From Liolophura sinensis (taxonomy: Eukaryota; Mollusca; Polyplacophora; Chitonida; Chitonidae), in the NCBI RefSeq assembly GCF_032854445.1, contig NC_088301.1, positions 35,701,187 to 35,761,186 of the forward strand: 60,000 nucleotides of DNA. The letters are read 5' to 3'. Below are positions 49,601 to 60,000 of the stretch, piece by piece. Position 1 is the stretch's first letter. The number at the start of each line of letters is the position of its first letter. The notes beneath the pieces were generated by a model. It was not told where the DNA came from, did no database searches, and saw only the letters and a program-made list of their open reading frames with translations. Made by a program: the position numbers and the translations under genes.

Positions 49601-52550
49601 ATGTCAGGTGCAGGCAAAAATCACTGTCTGGCTGTACAGCTATGGTTTCAGTTAAGAGTTTGACTTTTCGACAAAAAGTTCGAGATATTAGAAAATGTTG
49701 TACAGGAATGAATTATACTAGTAATTCATATCCATGACATCAGTTTTTGATCTAATAATTTGTGACGTTTAATGAAATGCTTGCATGGAGTACACAATAT
49801 GTACAAACAGTACAACGGTACAGTTAAAGTGGAAATGATCTCTGTTGTGGAAAGCTCCTCATGGAGAAAAGCTGTTTCCATCCTAGTATACTCAATAAAT
49901 TAGTCTGATAATTTTATCAGAAAGTCTGTTGTCTGAGTGATGCTAGAATTTATTCTGTTACCATAACATAATACAATGTCAAATTCAACGTAATATCCTG
50001 TTAACCTAATGGAAACCGTATGCTGAAATAATTGAATATGTGTGTTATATTTAACAGAACAATCTGTTGCAATAGCAGAATACATACTAGCATCAATAAA
50101 GCAACTGATTTCCTGTGAAAATTAACACATTAATTTTTTGAGTGCACGTGTACAGGACGAAATAAAATTTAGCATATGAGCACTCTGCAGTTCCATTTAA
50201 TTTCAACGAAAGGGAATATATTTCTGTCGATGTTTCGAAAAGCAACCAACTATCAGGGGCACAAATCTATATATCGTCTATAATGAGTTACTGGTATGCA
50301 AGAAAAGACTGAGTGTATATAAGTGTATTGCTACTGGGCTTGGACATGAAATTTCCTTATTTCCACTCTTTGATGTGCGACTTTTGGGAAAATTAGCGCC
50401 CAACGGCGCCTGTGCGGCGGTGTTGGACTTATAGTCCAACTGAAGAACATTTCACCTACATGGGAAAGGAACCGCAACTCGCCTACCTAACAAACATGCA
50501 CAGCCGCTTGGTCAACGTTATAGCCTTATGTGATCAGTAGTTAAAACGACCACCTGACCCTCAAATTCATAAAGGTGTCTCGGCTTAAAATTTTTTTATA
50601 CATGTGAACCTATATGCGGGTTGCATCAGGTGTGATGGTATAGCAGTTTTACTCAGCTTGTAAGAGAGATATCAAGTGTATATATACCAGCCAGTCAGAT
50701 GTAAATTTCTAGGCTGTTTGTGAAATTCAGTGATTGTGAATTTGCCAACATATGAACGTCGATGTGAGAGCGTCAAGTTTTGCTCAAAGTCCTATCAGAT
50801 AAAATCAATACTAATGCAATGTGCGTATATCATGCCCTACATCTTTATCATCTGTATGTATGTTTATTCGAACGCACATAGACAAGTTCCTGAAGCATAT
50901 ATGTTATATGTAGTTTATATCTAGTGAGCACCAGGAGAGGGGTTATAATTAGGTTTCGACATATCGTTTGAGATATTTTTCCTGGACATAGGAATCATTA
51001 GGAAGACGACGAGACGTAAGTAAAGAGGTATATAAATGGTTTAGTCAGGAAGATCAAAATTAGTCATTAGCATATAGTCAAGATTGGAATACTTTAGATA
51101 TCAGCCCTTATAGATTTCCATGGTCTAGGTTTCTTCTGTATCATCTGCAACTTCTGGTGTGTGATATATTCAATTGCCAGTACTTTGAAACTTACTTGAA
51201 CGTGGTACATGTGCATCGATATACCTATATTTTCATTTACGTCATATCTCTACTTTCTGAACTTTATGATTACTAATTAAAACCCCTGTTTCACGTCTGA
51301 GTGAATACCATGAATAGAATAAGCATCAGTTTTCAAGGTTTGTATTATTCGACAGCTGGGCATATCAATAACTATTCACTATTCACATTTAAAAATCATT
51401 TTGACGACTACTGACCTAGTTTCATCTGTTTGTGTAGTGACCCTTTCGATATCAGTTTAATCCATAATTCCAATATACTGAGCGCGGTTGTTCCAAACTG
51501 GTTTAAGAACTCATACCAGATTTAACTTTAAGTCAAGTCTTTGTACTTAAAAACTTATGTACCATTATATGAAATATGAACTAAAACTGCTGCTATTACA
51601 CTCCGACTGCATTGGTTGCTGTGTTTTGCTAAAATTTTAAACATAAAATATGACTTTATACCCGGGTAAAGATCGATGACTCGTCAGAGACGCGCTAGGT
51701 TTGCATAATGTTAAGGAAAAGTTGACAATAACTCGGAAGAGTTGAGGTTGAGGTCATTTAATATAAATGACGAATATTTTGCTCATAACGAAAATTGGGG
51801 CGTGATTAGAAATATACAGGTACACAGTACAACACACTTGTACCAAGTGGATTAAGCCAACGTCATGATCCAAACGTTCAATTTCAAATTTCTTGAATAA
51901 ATTGTAGAATTATGCTAAGGTGGTGGTGCAAAAACGGGAAGAGAAGAACAAGAATACAAATTACATTCACATTCATTTACAATGGGAGAGGTGGGCGGGA
52001 TTGAAACTTTAGTATATATAAGAAACCCAATCAGTAGCATGTAGATGCACATGTACACACATCGGATGATATAAAGCAAGTGATCAGTGTAAACCCGCCT
52101 GGTGAACCAGAATGTGTGCGTTACTATATCTACACGAGGAGTAATATTGAAGCATGAGTAAAATTACCGCGTTACACGCCTAAGAGCATGACCCAGATTA
52201 TGGGGCGAGGTTACTGCATACACAGGGGTTAAAGTGCATATATTGCAGGACAAGGGAGAGCACCCTATTTATGATAAAAATTAGTTGTTTTTCTTACATA
52301 AAGCACATTACAATAATGAGATATTGTAATCCGGTTTTTATTCCCGGACAGACAAACTGTTATCGCCCGAAGTCAAATGCTGCCCTCCATAGACAGGAGC
52401 ATAACGTTAATACACAGCATTGACAGGAATAGGCCCCTAACATTACTGGAGAATGGAGGATTTGTCATTAAGAATACTTCAAATGTAACAGATGATCATC
52501 AAACATCTAGCTCATTTTCACCGCAAAATGAGAGTTTGTTAAGGGTAAGT
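46620..52550. other. Non-coding stretch after the receptor gene
   Basis: The 3' untranslated region of the receptor presumably begins here, but no obvious AATAAA follows closely. No gene is supported. A frame at 47258-47509 is hydrophobic but has no splice sites or relatives I recognise. A GC-richer block at 48760-49150 looks like decayed coding DNA in shifting frames but matches nothing I know. A perfect hairpin lies at 50422-50440. Confidence 0.5.
50422..50440. repeat. Perfect short palindrome
   Basis: GTTGGACT, a 3-nt loop TAT, then AGTCCAAC. It lies just after a GC-rich patch (GCGCCCAACGGCGCCTGTGC) in otherwise AT-rich DNA. No function is assigned. Confidence 0.8.
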
Positions 52551-52933
52551 CAAGGAGCAGTTAAATAATGGCCTCCAAGGCCATTAATCTATTCATTAAT
52601 CTAGCCATCTATCTATATAAATCTATTTGCGAATGACATACCTTTAGAACAGTTAAGTACTGATTTTCAACCTTAGAACTGAAGCCTATGCTGTTTAAAC
52701 TGAGGCAGTTGAGGGACCCACCATGTTTAAATTCCTAAACAAGAAAAACTTATTTACCGAAACCATTAAAAATATAGTAAACCACAGAAGAGATGCCAAC
52801 CTGTGAAACAGTTAAATTCTGGCCTTCACGAAAATGGTATTTATTGATACAGTAAAAATATCAAATATAGACATGATTTGCCTATAGAAAAAAAGAAAAA
52901 GACAAACAAGGAGCAGTTAAATGCTGGCCTCCA
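52551..52933. repeat. Three direct copies of a ~27-bp unit
   Basis: CAAGGAGCAGTTAAATAATG plus GCCTCCA at 52551-52577 recurs as CAAGGAGCAGTTAAATGCTG plus GCCTCCA at 52907-52933. A weaker copy (GAAACAGTTAAATTCTGGCC) lies at about 52804-52829. They lie just beyond the recombinase end of the DIRS-type relic. They could be remnants of its split direct repeats, but this is inference. Confidence 0.6.
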
Positions 52934-53012
52934 GATATAGCATAATATGTGATGGTCTAATTTTATATTTCACTGAAGTAATCTAAGGCGCATGACGCAA
53001 GTGAAACGGAGT

Positions 53013-54170
53013 CTAGAATATATTAATTCGGATGTACTTTCGCAGTGAGTTTGACCTCCAGGGACCTAACTTTTGTATAACAGCTTCCGATATTCCCAGA
53101 GAAGTAGCTGTGCATGCAGCTCCGAGTCTGAAGCTGCGTCCCTTATAGCGTTGTGTGCTAAGCCCAATAAACTCCAACGTAGTCTATACAATGCTGGAAA
53201 AATACTTGTAAGACACGTGGGAGCTGTTGCTATCGCAGGGAGTGTGATAGGTAGGTGTTGCAAGAGGGTTTAAGCCTTTTTAATCCTTTTAAATTTTTTT
53301 GGATTAGGAAATGGCTTGTTGGGTCTTGGAGACTGTCAAAGCGATGCACGAAGCTAATAGCCGAAATATTGGAATAGATTGTGACAGCACTAAAATTCCT
53401 CAGAAAAGATAAGCTATGTACGTTGAAATTTTTGTCGGCGTTGAAGCCAAAACTGGCTGATTGGGGAATCTAGCGTGGTGGAAAGACATGAATTGATGTA
53501 CCATTCTTCGATAGCTCTTTTGAGTGCTCTTTGCTAAAGAAGCTTGCACTAGTTTGTTACCTACAGCCTGTAACTCTTTTTAATTCGAGTTTAATTTTCC
53601 ACTTGCATGTTTAGAGTGAAAAGAAATATTATATTTCAGAGTTGTTAAAACTAGTCTCCGGACCAATTTTATTATGACTGGCGACCTGGGCGACATGCTG
53701 TTAATTATCTCCACGACGGCTCCATTATCAGTCATCAATAAAACCCTGTGATTTTTTAGTTTCCGAACCCATAGTTTCATTGCAACAACAGCTGGGAATT
53801 GATCCTTGTCTGTAATGTGAAGGTGCTTAGTGCCTTCGTGCCACTGACCAGGAATCCACAGATTGCCTAGAACAGCAGTAAAGCCACCTTGCACACCTAC
53901 TGCATCAGTGTGAAGACGAATGTGATCTGACGATACCCAGGTAGAAAACTGAAAACAAGCTTTTCAATTAAAGTTGTCCAGGAAATTTGACCATGCTGAC
54001 ATGTCGGCTTTAGCCTCCTTACTTTAACGCACATGATGATATGGTTTAGTAACACCCACTGATTGGTTTGCATACGGCGGAGGAAAGCGCTCCCGGGAAT
54101 AATGACTAAGCAGCACATACCAATAATTTGATATTGTAATTCGGTTTTAATACTAGTATTGGCCAATACA
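53013..54170 (-). mobile_element. DIRS-type (tyrosine recombinase) retrotransposon relic
   Basis: Reading the minus strand from 54170 downward, fragments follow the order of a DIRS-type polyprotein. First come reverse-transcriptase connection remnants, then an RNase H domain. Its first catalytic D is in HTDA at about 53905, and WIPGQW, KLHI-like HLHITDKDQF and LLMTDNGAVVE (53894-53580) follow in another frame. Next is a recombinase N-terminal domain (STQKSYRRMVHQFMSFHHAR at about 53535-53475, then SAVTIYSNISAISFVHRF), a gap where the core is deleted, and a recombinase C-terminus with GRSFRLGAA and W-RS...LRKYIRI before a stop at 53015. The H of the HxxR motif is R. Several stops and frameshifts show it is dead. 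RNase H joined to a tyrosine recombinase is diagnostic of the DIRS order. Confidence 0.88.
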
Positions 54171-54749
54171 CTTTCGAAAACCTGGCACCTGAATTATGGG
54201 CATGTACATGGATTGTATATCTATAAAAGAAAAACGTTCTTTTCTGTTTTAGTGCTAAGTAGAAATCGTCATCTTACACTGTGTTTTAAAGTTAAGTACA
54301 CATCATAAGACCATTTAGTTTGGACTAACATAGTGCAACCTACATTAGCTTATGTTTTACCTTAGCATGAAATTTTGTACACTATTTTTTTTAAAAAAGG
54401 ATAATTTTTACATCACGACTTTTTACAGACATGTAGATTTATGTACCACCCTAAGAAGAAAACTATTGTGAAATTAACAGACATGAAGTATAACCAATCT
54501 ATTTAAAACAGCAAATAATTAGTCATCCGTCCACCTCTATATATAATGTCCGACACTAATTTATTCCAAAATCTCCTATCTGTTAACTAATATTGGAAAA
54601 TTTCAAGTAAATCTAATCACCAAGATACGGTAGAAATATTGCCAATGTGAAAATAAATACTAATCATTCACTTATTTGTTATTATTATGTGTTTCATTCC
54701 AGCGCAACTTTCGGATTGATTATAAATCTGTTGATGTGGCAGTTCAGTA
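54171..54749. promoter_or_regulatory. Upstream region of the LolA-like gene
   Basis: About 580 bp of AT-rich sequence separates the DIRS-type relic from the signal-peptide exon. A TATA-like CTATATATAATG lies near 54537-54548, about 200 bp before the ATG. An acceptor-like TTTCATTCCAG ends at 54701, so a 5' untranslated exon further upstream is possible. Confidence 0.3.
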
Positions 54750-57700
54750 ATGACATCCATCCGTCTTCACGCCTGTTTAGCAGCCATTTTGGCCTGTATC
54801 ACAAGCGCCAGAGGACAGGGCAATGGGTACTGTACAGTTACCAGTGGATCGGACACAACCACTCCACAAGGTAAGATGCGTTTTAGATTATGTTACCATT
54901 AATATTTCGTGATATGTCCTTTGATCCAGATTGTATCTTTTTAGACATTTGTTTAATTATTCTCGGCCTATATTTCCGTTATTTATGAGGATTCATTTCT
55001 CGTTGACTCTTACCTATCTCTTACAGACATGTTACCCTTCCTGCCGGTATCATTCCGAACCAAAGTAGAAGCTAATTTCGTACATATGGATTTAACTTCG
55101 ACCATCCAGGAGTATTTTGACAGCGACGGGAACCGTGGGGCGCTCTCTATTCAAAACAACGACGATCTCTTGACACTTATATACGACTACAAAACTGGTG
55201 AAATATTCAATATAAATGGTAGGCTGATTAATGTGTTTAGTCAAAATAATGTCACCTTTATGTAATAAGCTAACAAATGTACCACCAATTCAGTGTGGTT
55301 TGGAAGCTATTAAAAATTCACATAATATGATAAAATTAAAACGAAAAATATTGGTATTAAACTGAGTTAATTATGGCATTATGATAGCTTTTGCCTAAAA
55401 CACACATTTGTGCAATTTAAAAAAAAAGAATTAGCAAATATTTGTAACTAGACATTTATGTATTTCCTTTACGTAGGTGATGGTCGTTGTGTTGTTACGA
55501 ACATTACCAGCAACAACTTCTTGTTCGGTGACAAGATTGTTGATGGGAAGAATCACATTTTCACTTCAAACGGAGCAATGAAGATTGGTGGAAATTGGGC
55601 AGAGGTGAGAGCATGTCATGACGATATTTTCACTTTTTTTTTACTTTCCGTCGTGATACTAAAATAAAATTTTTGAGAACGAAATCACCGTGCTACGGCA
55701 AGTACGTCTAAAGAAGAAAGTACATCGTCTTGAATTATGCGATATAGCGAGAGAATAAAAGGATTTTGAACTACATCGATATTTCAAAGTTTCTTGGAAA
55801 AGCGCTTTTCAATTTCAAGGAGACTTTTTATTTCAGAAATCCCTAGCCAATTACTAATATGAATGACTGTTTATCTGGCTATAATTCAGTGATACCAAAG
55901 GATACTCTTCTGTTTTGTGGGTAATGCAGGTAACAAAGAACAAGACTACAATACGTGGTATCAATGTACGTCAATGGGAAACCTGTCAATACTGGAGCGT
56001 CTTTAATGCTACCTTCACAGTCAACTACTATTTTTCAGGTAATGCATGAAGCATTTCTTTTCGGACGTCACGATACATGAGCCAGTTGAAATATACAACG
56101 TATATATAACCGTAATGCAGCAAATGTTGCAGTGCCACAGAGAGATAGAATGTGACAATTGTTGCACAATAGCACCTTAAAATATATCTTAAATAGTTCA
56201 AGATAAATTTTAGCACCTGAACGCTTTTTATAGCGAAGAAAAAATATAGTTTACCCTATTTTGAAATTCCACATACTTGGAAGATATTAAGATTACTGGT
56301 CTGAAAAGTATCTTTTAACCATGCGATTGTAACTGAGTGAATTTCCATAGTTTGGTCTCTACTGATTGTGCATTTTTACATTATACTGACTTTAATAGAT
56401 ACTTTTTATGCGACTATCGTGCAAAACATGGATTTTAAATTTAAATAACAAAAATATTACCATGGGAACCAGAAGTTATATAGTTTTTAATATAGGTGTT
56501 TGTATGGAGGGTGAACAAATCCGGTGTGTTTGAGGTAAACATCGAGAGAGACGACGGATACTACCTTAGCCTCGATTTCGTCTATATAATAATCGTCTAT
56601 ATGAACTGCAAATTTGTATTATGAGATAAATTACTATGCCGTGTACACGTCCTTTTATTCGTCGTACCGACTTAGGTAATTCAGCAAAATTGTATTGTGT
56701 GAAGTGATTTTAATATTTTAACAGAATGCTTGACCATGTTCAATTGTCATGAAGGCTACAGCCGCATGTAAATCATTTCACTAAGTAATACCCTGTGGAC
56801 GATTTGGTATTAATCCCTTATTCCTTTTTTCTGTTGCCAGACACAGAATGGGTGCCCTCTAACGGTTTTAGTCCGACCCCTGTTCGAGCCCATGTCAAGG
56901 GTCAGATCGTGGACTGGCCAGTCACCAGGGACTTTGAACATTATTACGAATATTTCGATTTCCAACTGGACATAGGCGATGACACTTCAGTATTTGAGGT
57001 GCGTGGTAAAGGCTAAACATCACGCAGCATCATAATTTCAACGCCATGTCAGTTAACGCTATTAACTAACTAGGGTATTATATGCTTATGCAATCTGAAC
57101 TACATACTGGGTTTTTGTTACATTCCAGACCCCAAAGGGCGTAGTATGCCCGGGACGAAAGAAGACAAAGAAAGTGCCTTCTCTGCCCGATTACTACTAT
57201 TATCGTGAGGAAATCATTGAAACACAGGCAGGACTGATTCAACATGCTGATGTAAGGATGTCATGCACAGTACAGGAGAGAAAACGGATCATGACAGAGT
57301 AGTCAGGGGTGCTCTTCTTTCGTTAACAATGTCACATAAGATGCGAGATAAAACGCGGCCTTGTATAGGGAATTTGTAGATTCCCTGGCCACTGCTGGCG
57401 GGGACTTGGTGATAATAAAGAGTGTACGGTGCGCGTGTACAGTTTAACGTTCGTTGTAGGCCACTTGTCTTCCTCCAATTTACACCGGGCTCGCGTGACA
57501 GGCATGCTATCCCGAACTTTACATTCTATGTCTGATATCTGTTAGTGTGATATATTGTGATAGGATAGGCCTATACGGTGAACTGCATATAAACCTATTT
57601 TGTTGAATCCGCAGGTTTGGTACGATCACGAGAACAAGTTACTTCGTTATGATTACCGAAACTTCGAGAAAATTCCCCCATTTTACAACACAAATCCGAT

Positions 57701-57916
57701 CTCGGAGGTACACGACTACTCCACAGGTAAAAGAGATTAGAACTCAATGAATCTCGTTCGACGAATGAAGCACACCTTGTTTTTTTTTTTGATAATTTTG
57801 ATAAAAGCAGTGTTATCAATGCTTCTCGTGAAATCAACGAAATACGTTTAATTTCTTTGTCTGTTTACCGTCAACAATATTACGAACATAATGCCGTCTA
57901 TGAAACAAGGATCTCA

Positions 57917-58001
<85 letters not shown>

Positions 58002-59644
58002 CTCATGTCAAAGATCCCGGGCATACTACCAAATCTATACCTTATAGATAGTATACCACTAACAGGGCCACAAACGCTTATGTTATAGCGCAAATTCTTA
58101 GCGCCAAAGAGAGAATCGCTCCTACATTTTGACATTTTGAGAGTTGTAATGATATTCCGAATCGAACCCGATCTCAATCCATACAATTTGAACGTTGATT
58201 TTCTGTGTTTTCAATCTAATACTTCTATCTCTCATTCCAAGGCGTCGCCTATGTGACTGACAAAATAGAGGGCTCCTGCTACACTTGGTTTCTTCCAAAC
58301 AACTCCTTTGATGCTGCGTTTAACGCCACAGCCTTCAAAGTGAATGGGTCGTTCGCCCTTCACATGAAAAATCCTATGAAACTTTTTTATTTGGACGACA
58401 CGTACACATATGAAGGACAGGTGAGTGAATGTGTAAATTACCAGAACCACTCAAATAATCACCTTTGGGTTCAGAGCATGACAAACCTATGATCGTGTTT
58501 CTGTATATTGCCGCTTATAATGTCAGCTGTTCACTGATATGCCTCATCTCTCTCAGAGGAGCTGACAATCTTTTTTTTTAGTGTGATGTAAATACTGACC
58601 CAAAGGAAAAGCTCATAATTCAAATGTTGTAGCAAGTATGAATTTTAATCTAGTGAGTCTAAAACGTGAAGTTACAGAAATATTAAAAACTAAACATGTT
58701 GGAATGAAAAACGGATTTGGAATAGGTTTGGTTCCAGATATTCCAAGTTTGCTGTGATGGGAATTCCCTGTTAAAATGTAAATTTTCGCGGTTGCTGTTT
58801 ATTTTTGAAACAAAAGTATATGCAATTTTGATATCTTTTCTACACCCATATTTTGCATAAACATTTCCACGTCTGTTTCTTAAAAGTTGGAAATCCTTAC
58901 TCACACCCAGTGTTCCATTTGTTCACCTCGACTGTTTCTTGTTACTGTATTGGTTTTTTAATTTCTTTATGGATTTTAGACAACGGTTCGTGGTGCCATG
59001 TGTGACAGGTTTATTTCCGCCAGGACTGATTTTCTTATACCGGGCGCTGGTAATATGGGCAAAGTCAACTCCACCTTTACCTATTATTTCTTATCTGTAA
59101 GTATAGGACTTTGGCATTCTTTCAAACAGACCTCCGTGTGTTAAGATCTGTGCGTGACATTCACAGTAGAGTTCAAAAAAACAAAATAGAAACTGTTACC
59201 ACAAAAGAAAACAAACCAAGCATTCATAATTCCTGTTGACTGAACTTATCAATTCCTGGCCAGAATAATTCATTAACCATACAGTCGTGCATGTAGCTTT
59301 TTCCATGCTCAAATAGGGATCCCTCAACAGCTAATTCATGTCACTCAAAGTATTTACATGCTGAATATTAAATATGATATCTCACACCTGTATAAAATGT
59401 ATATATTGTGACTTTGTCCTACAATTATGTATGGACACAACAAGGTGTAACAATATTGTTGGATTATACTGCATTTTAATATTTCCAAGTTGTAGTGTCA
59501 CAGCACTTTTGCTTGGAAGATTTTACTACATCATACGTTGTTTAACCATTTCTTGCTTTATTTTAGAGCAATTTTAACGAAATAACCAACACAGGAGTGG
59601 ACCAAAGCACCCAGATGCCTTTCAGACTGGAGATCACCACTAAT
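54750..59644 (+). CDS. Secreted metazoan LolA-like-domain protein, ten exons, 3'-incomplete
   Basis: The invertebrate family with LolA-like domains has no settled function; the fold suggests binding of a hydrophobic ligand outside the cell. Exons: 54750-54870, 55027-55218, 55477-55604, 55930-56038, 56841-56998, 57129-57251, 57615-57726, 58242-58420, 58980-59096, 59567-59644 (439 codons). Every junction is GT/AG and every phase closes. Exon 1 encodes a signal peptide (starts MTSIRLHACLAAILAC, cleavage likely near residue 22). Two related repeats follow. TTIRGINVRQWETC, NATFTVNYYFS and YYEYFDF belong to the first. VVCPGRKKTKKVPSLPDYYYY starts the second, with EVHDYSTGVAYVTDK, TTVRGAMCD and NSTFTYYFLS. 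Several Asn-X-Ser/Thr sites fit secretion. If the weak last donor (GTAACT) is not used, a stop follows at 59663-59665; the family usually continues, so the gene probably leaves the window. Intron 7 carries a (GA)n microsatellite. Confidence 0.85.
57918..57998. repeat. (GA)n microsatellite in an intron
   Basis: About 40 uninterrupted AG/GA units inside intron 7 of the LolA-like gene. It creates spurious Arg/Glu and Ser/Leu repeat frames on the two strands. Confidence 0.98.
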
Positions 59645-60000
59645 GTAACTTCCAAACATTCATGATTCATCTGTTTATTAACTTTTCTTATAAATTAATC
59701 TACACTATTAAGACCATCACACCTTAATTATGCAATGCAACAATGGTTTTAGTTAATATTTATTACATTATAGTAGAACGATATCATGACATACAGTACT
59801 TTGCAAGGAAGGTAGTGTGGTAAGAGTTTATAGTTTTTGTATAATATTTACTGAGTGTTGAGTAACAATAGAAGATTATTTAAACAAGGTGAGCGTTATA
59901 TTGATCATCCGTATAACGAAACTAGAAGACATATCTCCTTTTTAAACTATCTTAAAGGTTGATGTACGCTGAATTCATTTTGGTATATAGGGGGGATTTG

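Noticed and set aside
57857-58186. Frames with Arg-Glu and Ser-Leu repeats
   Set aside because: Produced by the GA microsatellite in an intron.

Overview
The window is AT-rich, intron-bearing animal DNA, most plausibly from a mollusc or another lophotrochozoan. The basis is small exons with GT/AG introns, copies of a tRNA-derived SINE of a type I associate with molluscan genomes, relics of LINE, DIRS-type and Polinton-type elements, and a secreted metazoan LolA-like gene. No prokaryotic operon, rRNA, tRNA gene or CRISPR array was seen. Most of the first 24 kb is non-coding.

Layout. 1-17.9 kb: intergenic or intronic DNA with SINE fragments, AT microsatellites, a MITE-like element with inverted ends (8.2-8.5 kb) and one weak candidate transmembrane exon (14.35 kb). 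17.95-19.6 kb: a GC-rich island holding a repeated promoter-like array and a frameshifted Polinton/Maverick-type integrase relic that runs into a 200-N assembly gap. 19.6-24.5 kb: no gene seen; one SINE at 22.8 kb. 24.9-25.4 kb: two exons of a CTR-type copper transporter on the minus strand. 28.1 and 31.4 kb: two copies of a ~275-bp repeat. 31.8-45.2 kb: five copies of another repeat family, scattered through and beside a receptor pair.

36.3-46.6 kb: two paralogous class A (rhodopsin-like) GPCR genes, head to head. The minus-strand gene (41269 to 36265, 4 exons, 354 aa) and the plus-strand gene (42304 to 46619, 5 exons, 580 aa) share three intron positions and phases, an identical 92-nt exon and the same C3.25-R3.50 spacing. 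Their start codons lie about 1 kb apart, so the interval may be a shared regulatory region. A LINE reverse-transcriptase relic and a young SINE with an exact 11-bp target-site duplication sit in the first intron of the minus-strand gene.

53.0-54.2 kb: a DIRS-type retroelement relic on the minus strand with RNase H and tyrosine-recombinase remnants. 54.75 kb to near the window end: a secreted LolA-like-domain gene on the plus strand; ten exons are resolved with phase-consistent splice sites, starting with a signal-peptide exon and containing two related beta-rich repeats. It probably continues past the window. The genes do not form an obvious pathway: two orphan receptors, a copper transporter and a secreted protein lie in transposon-rich DNA.
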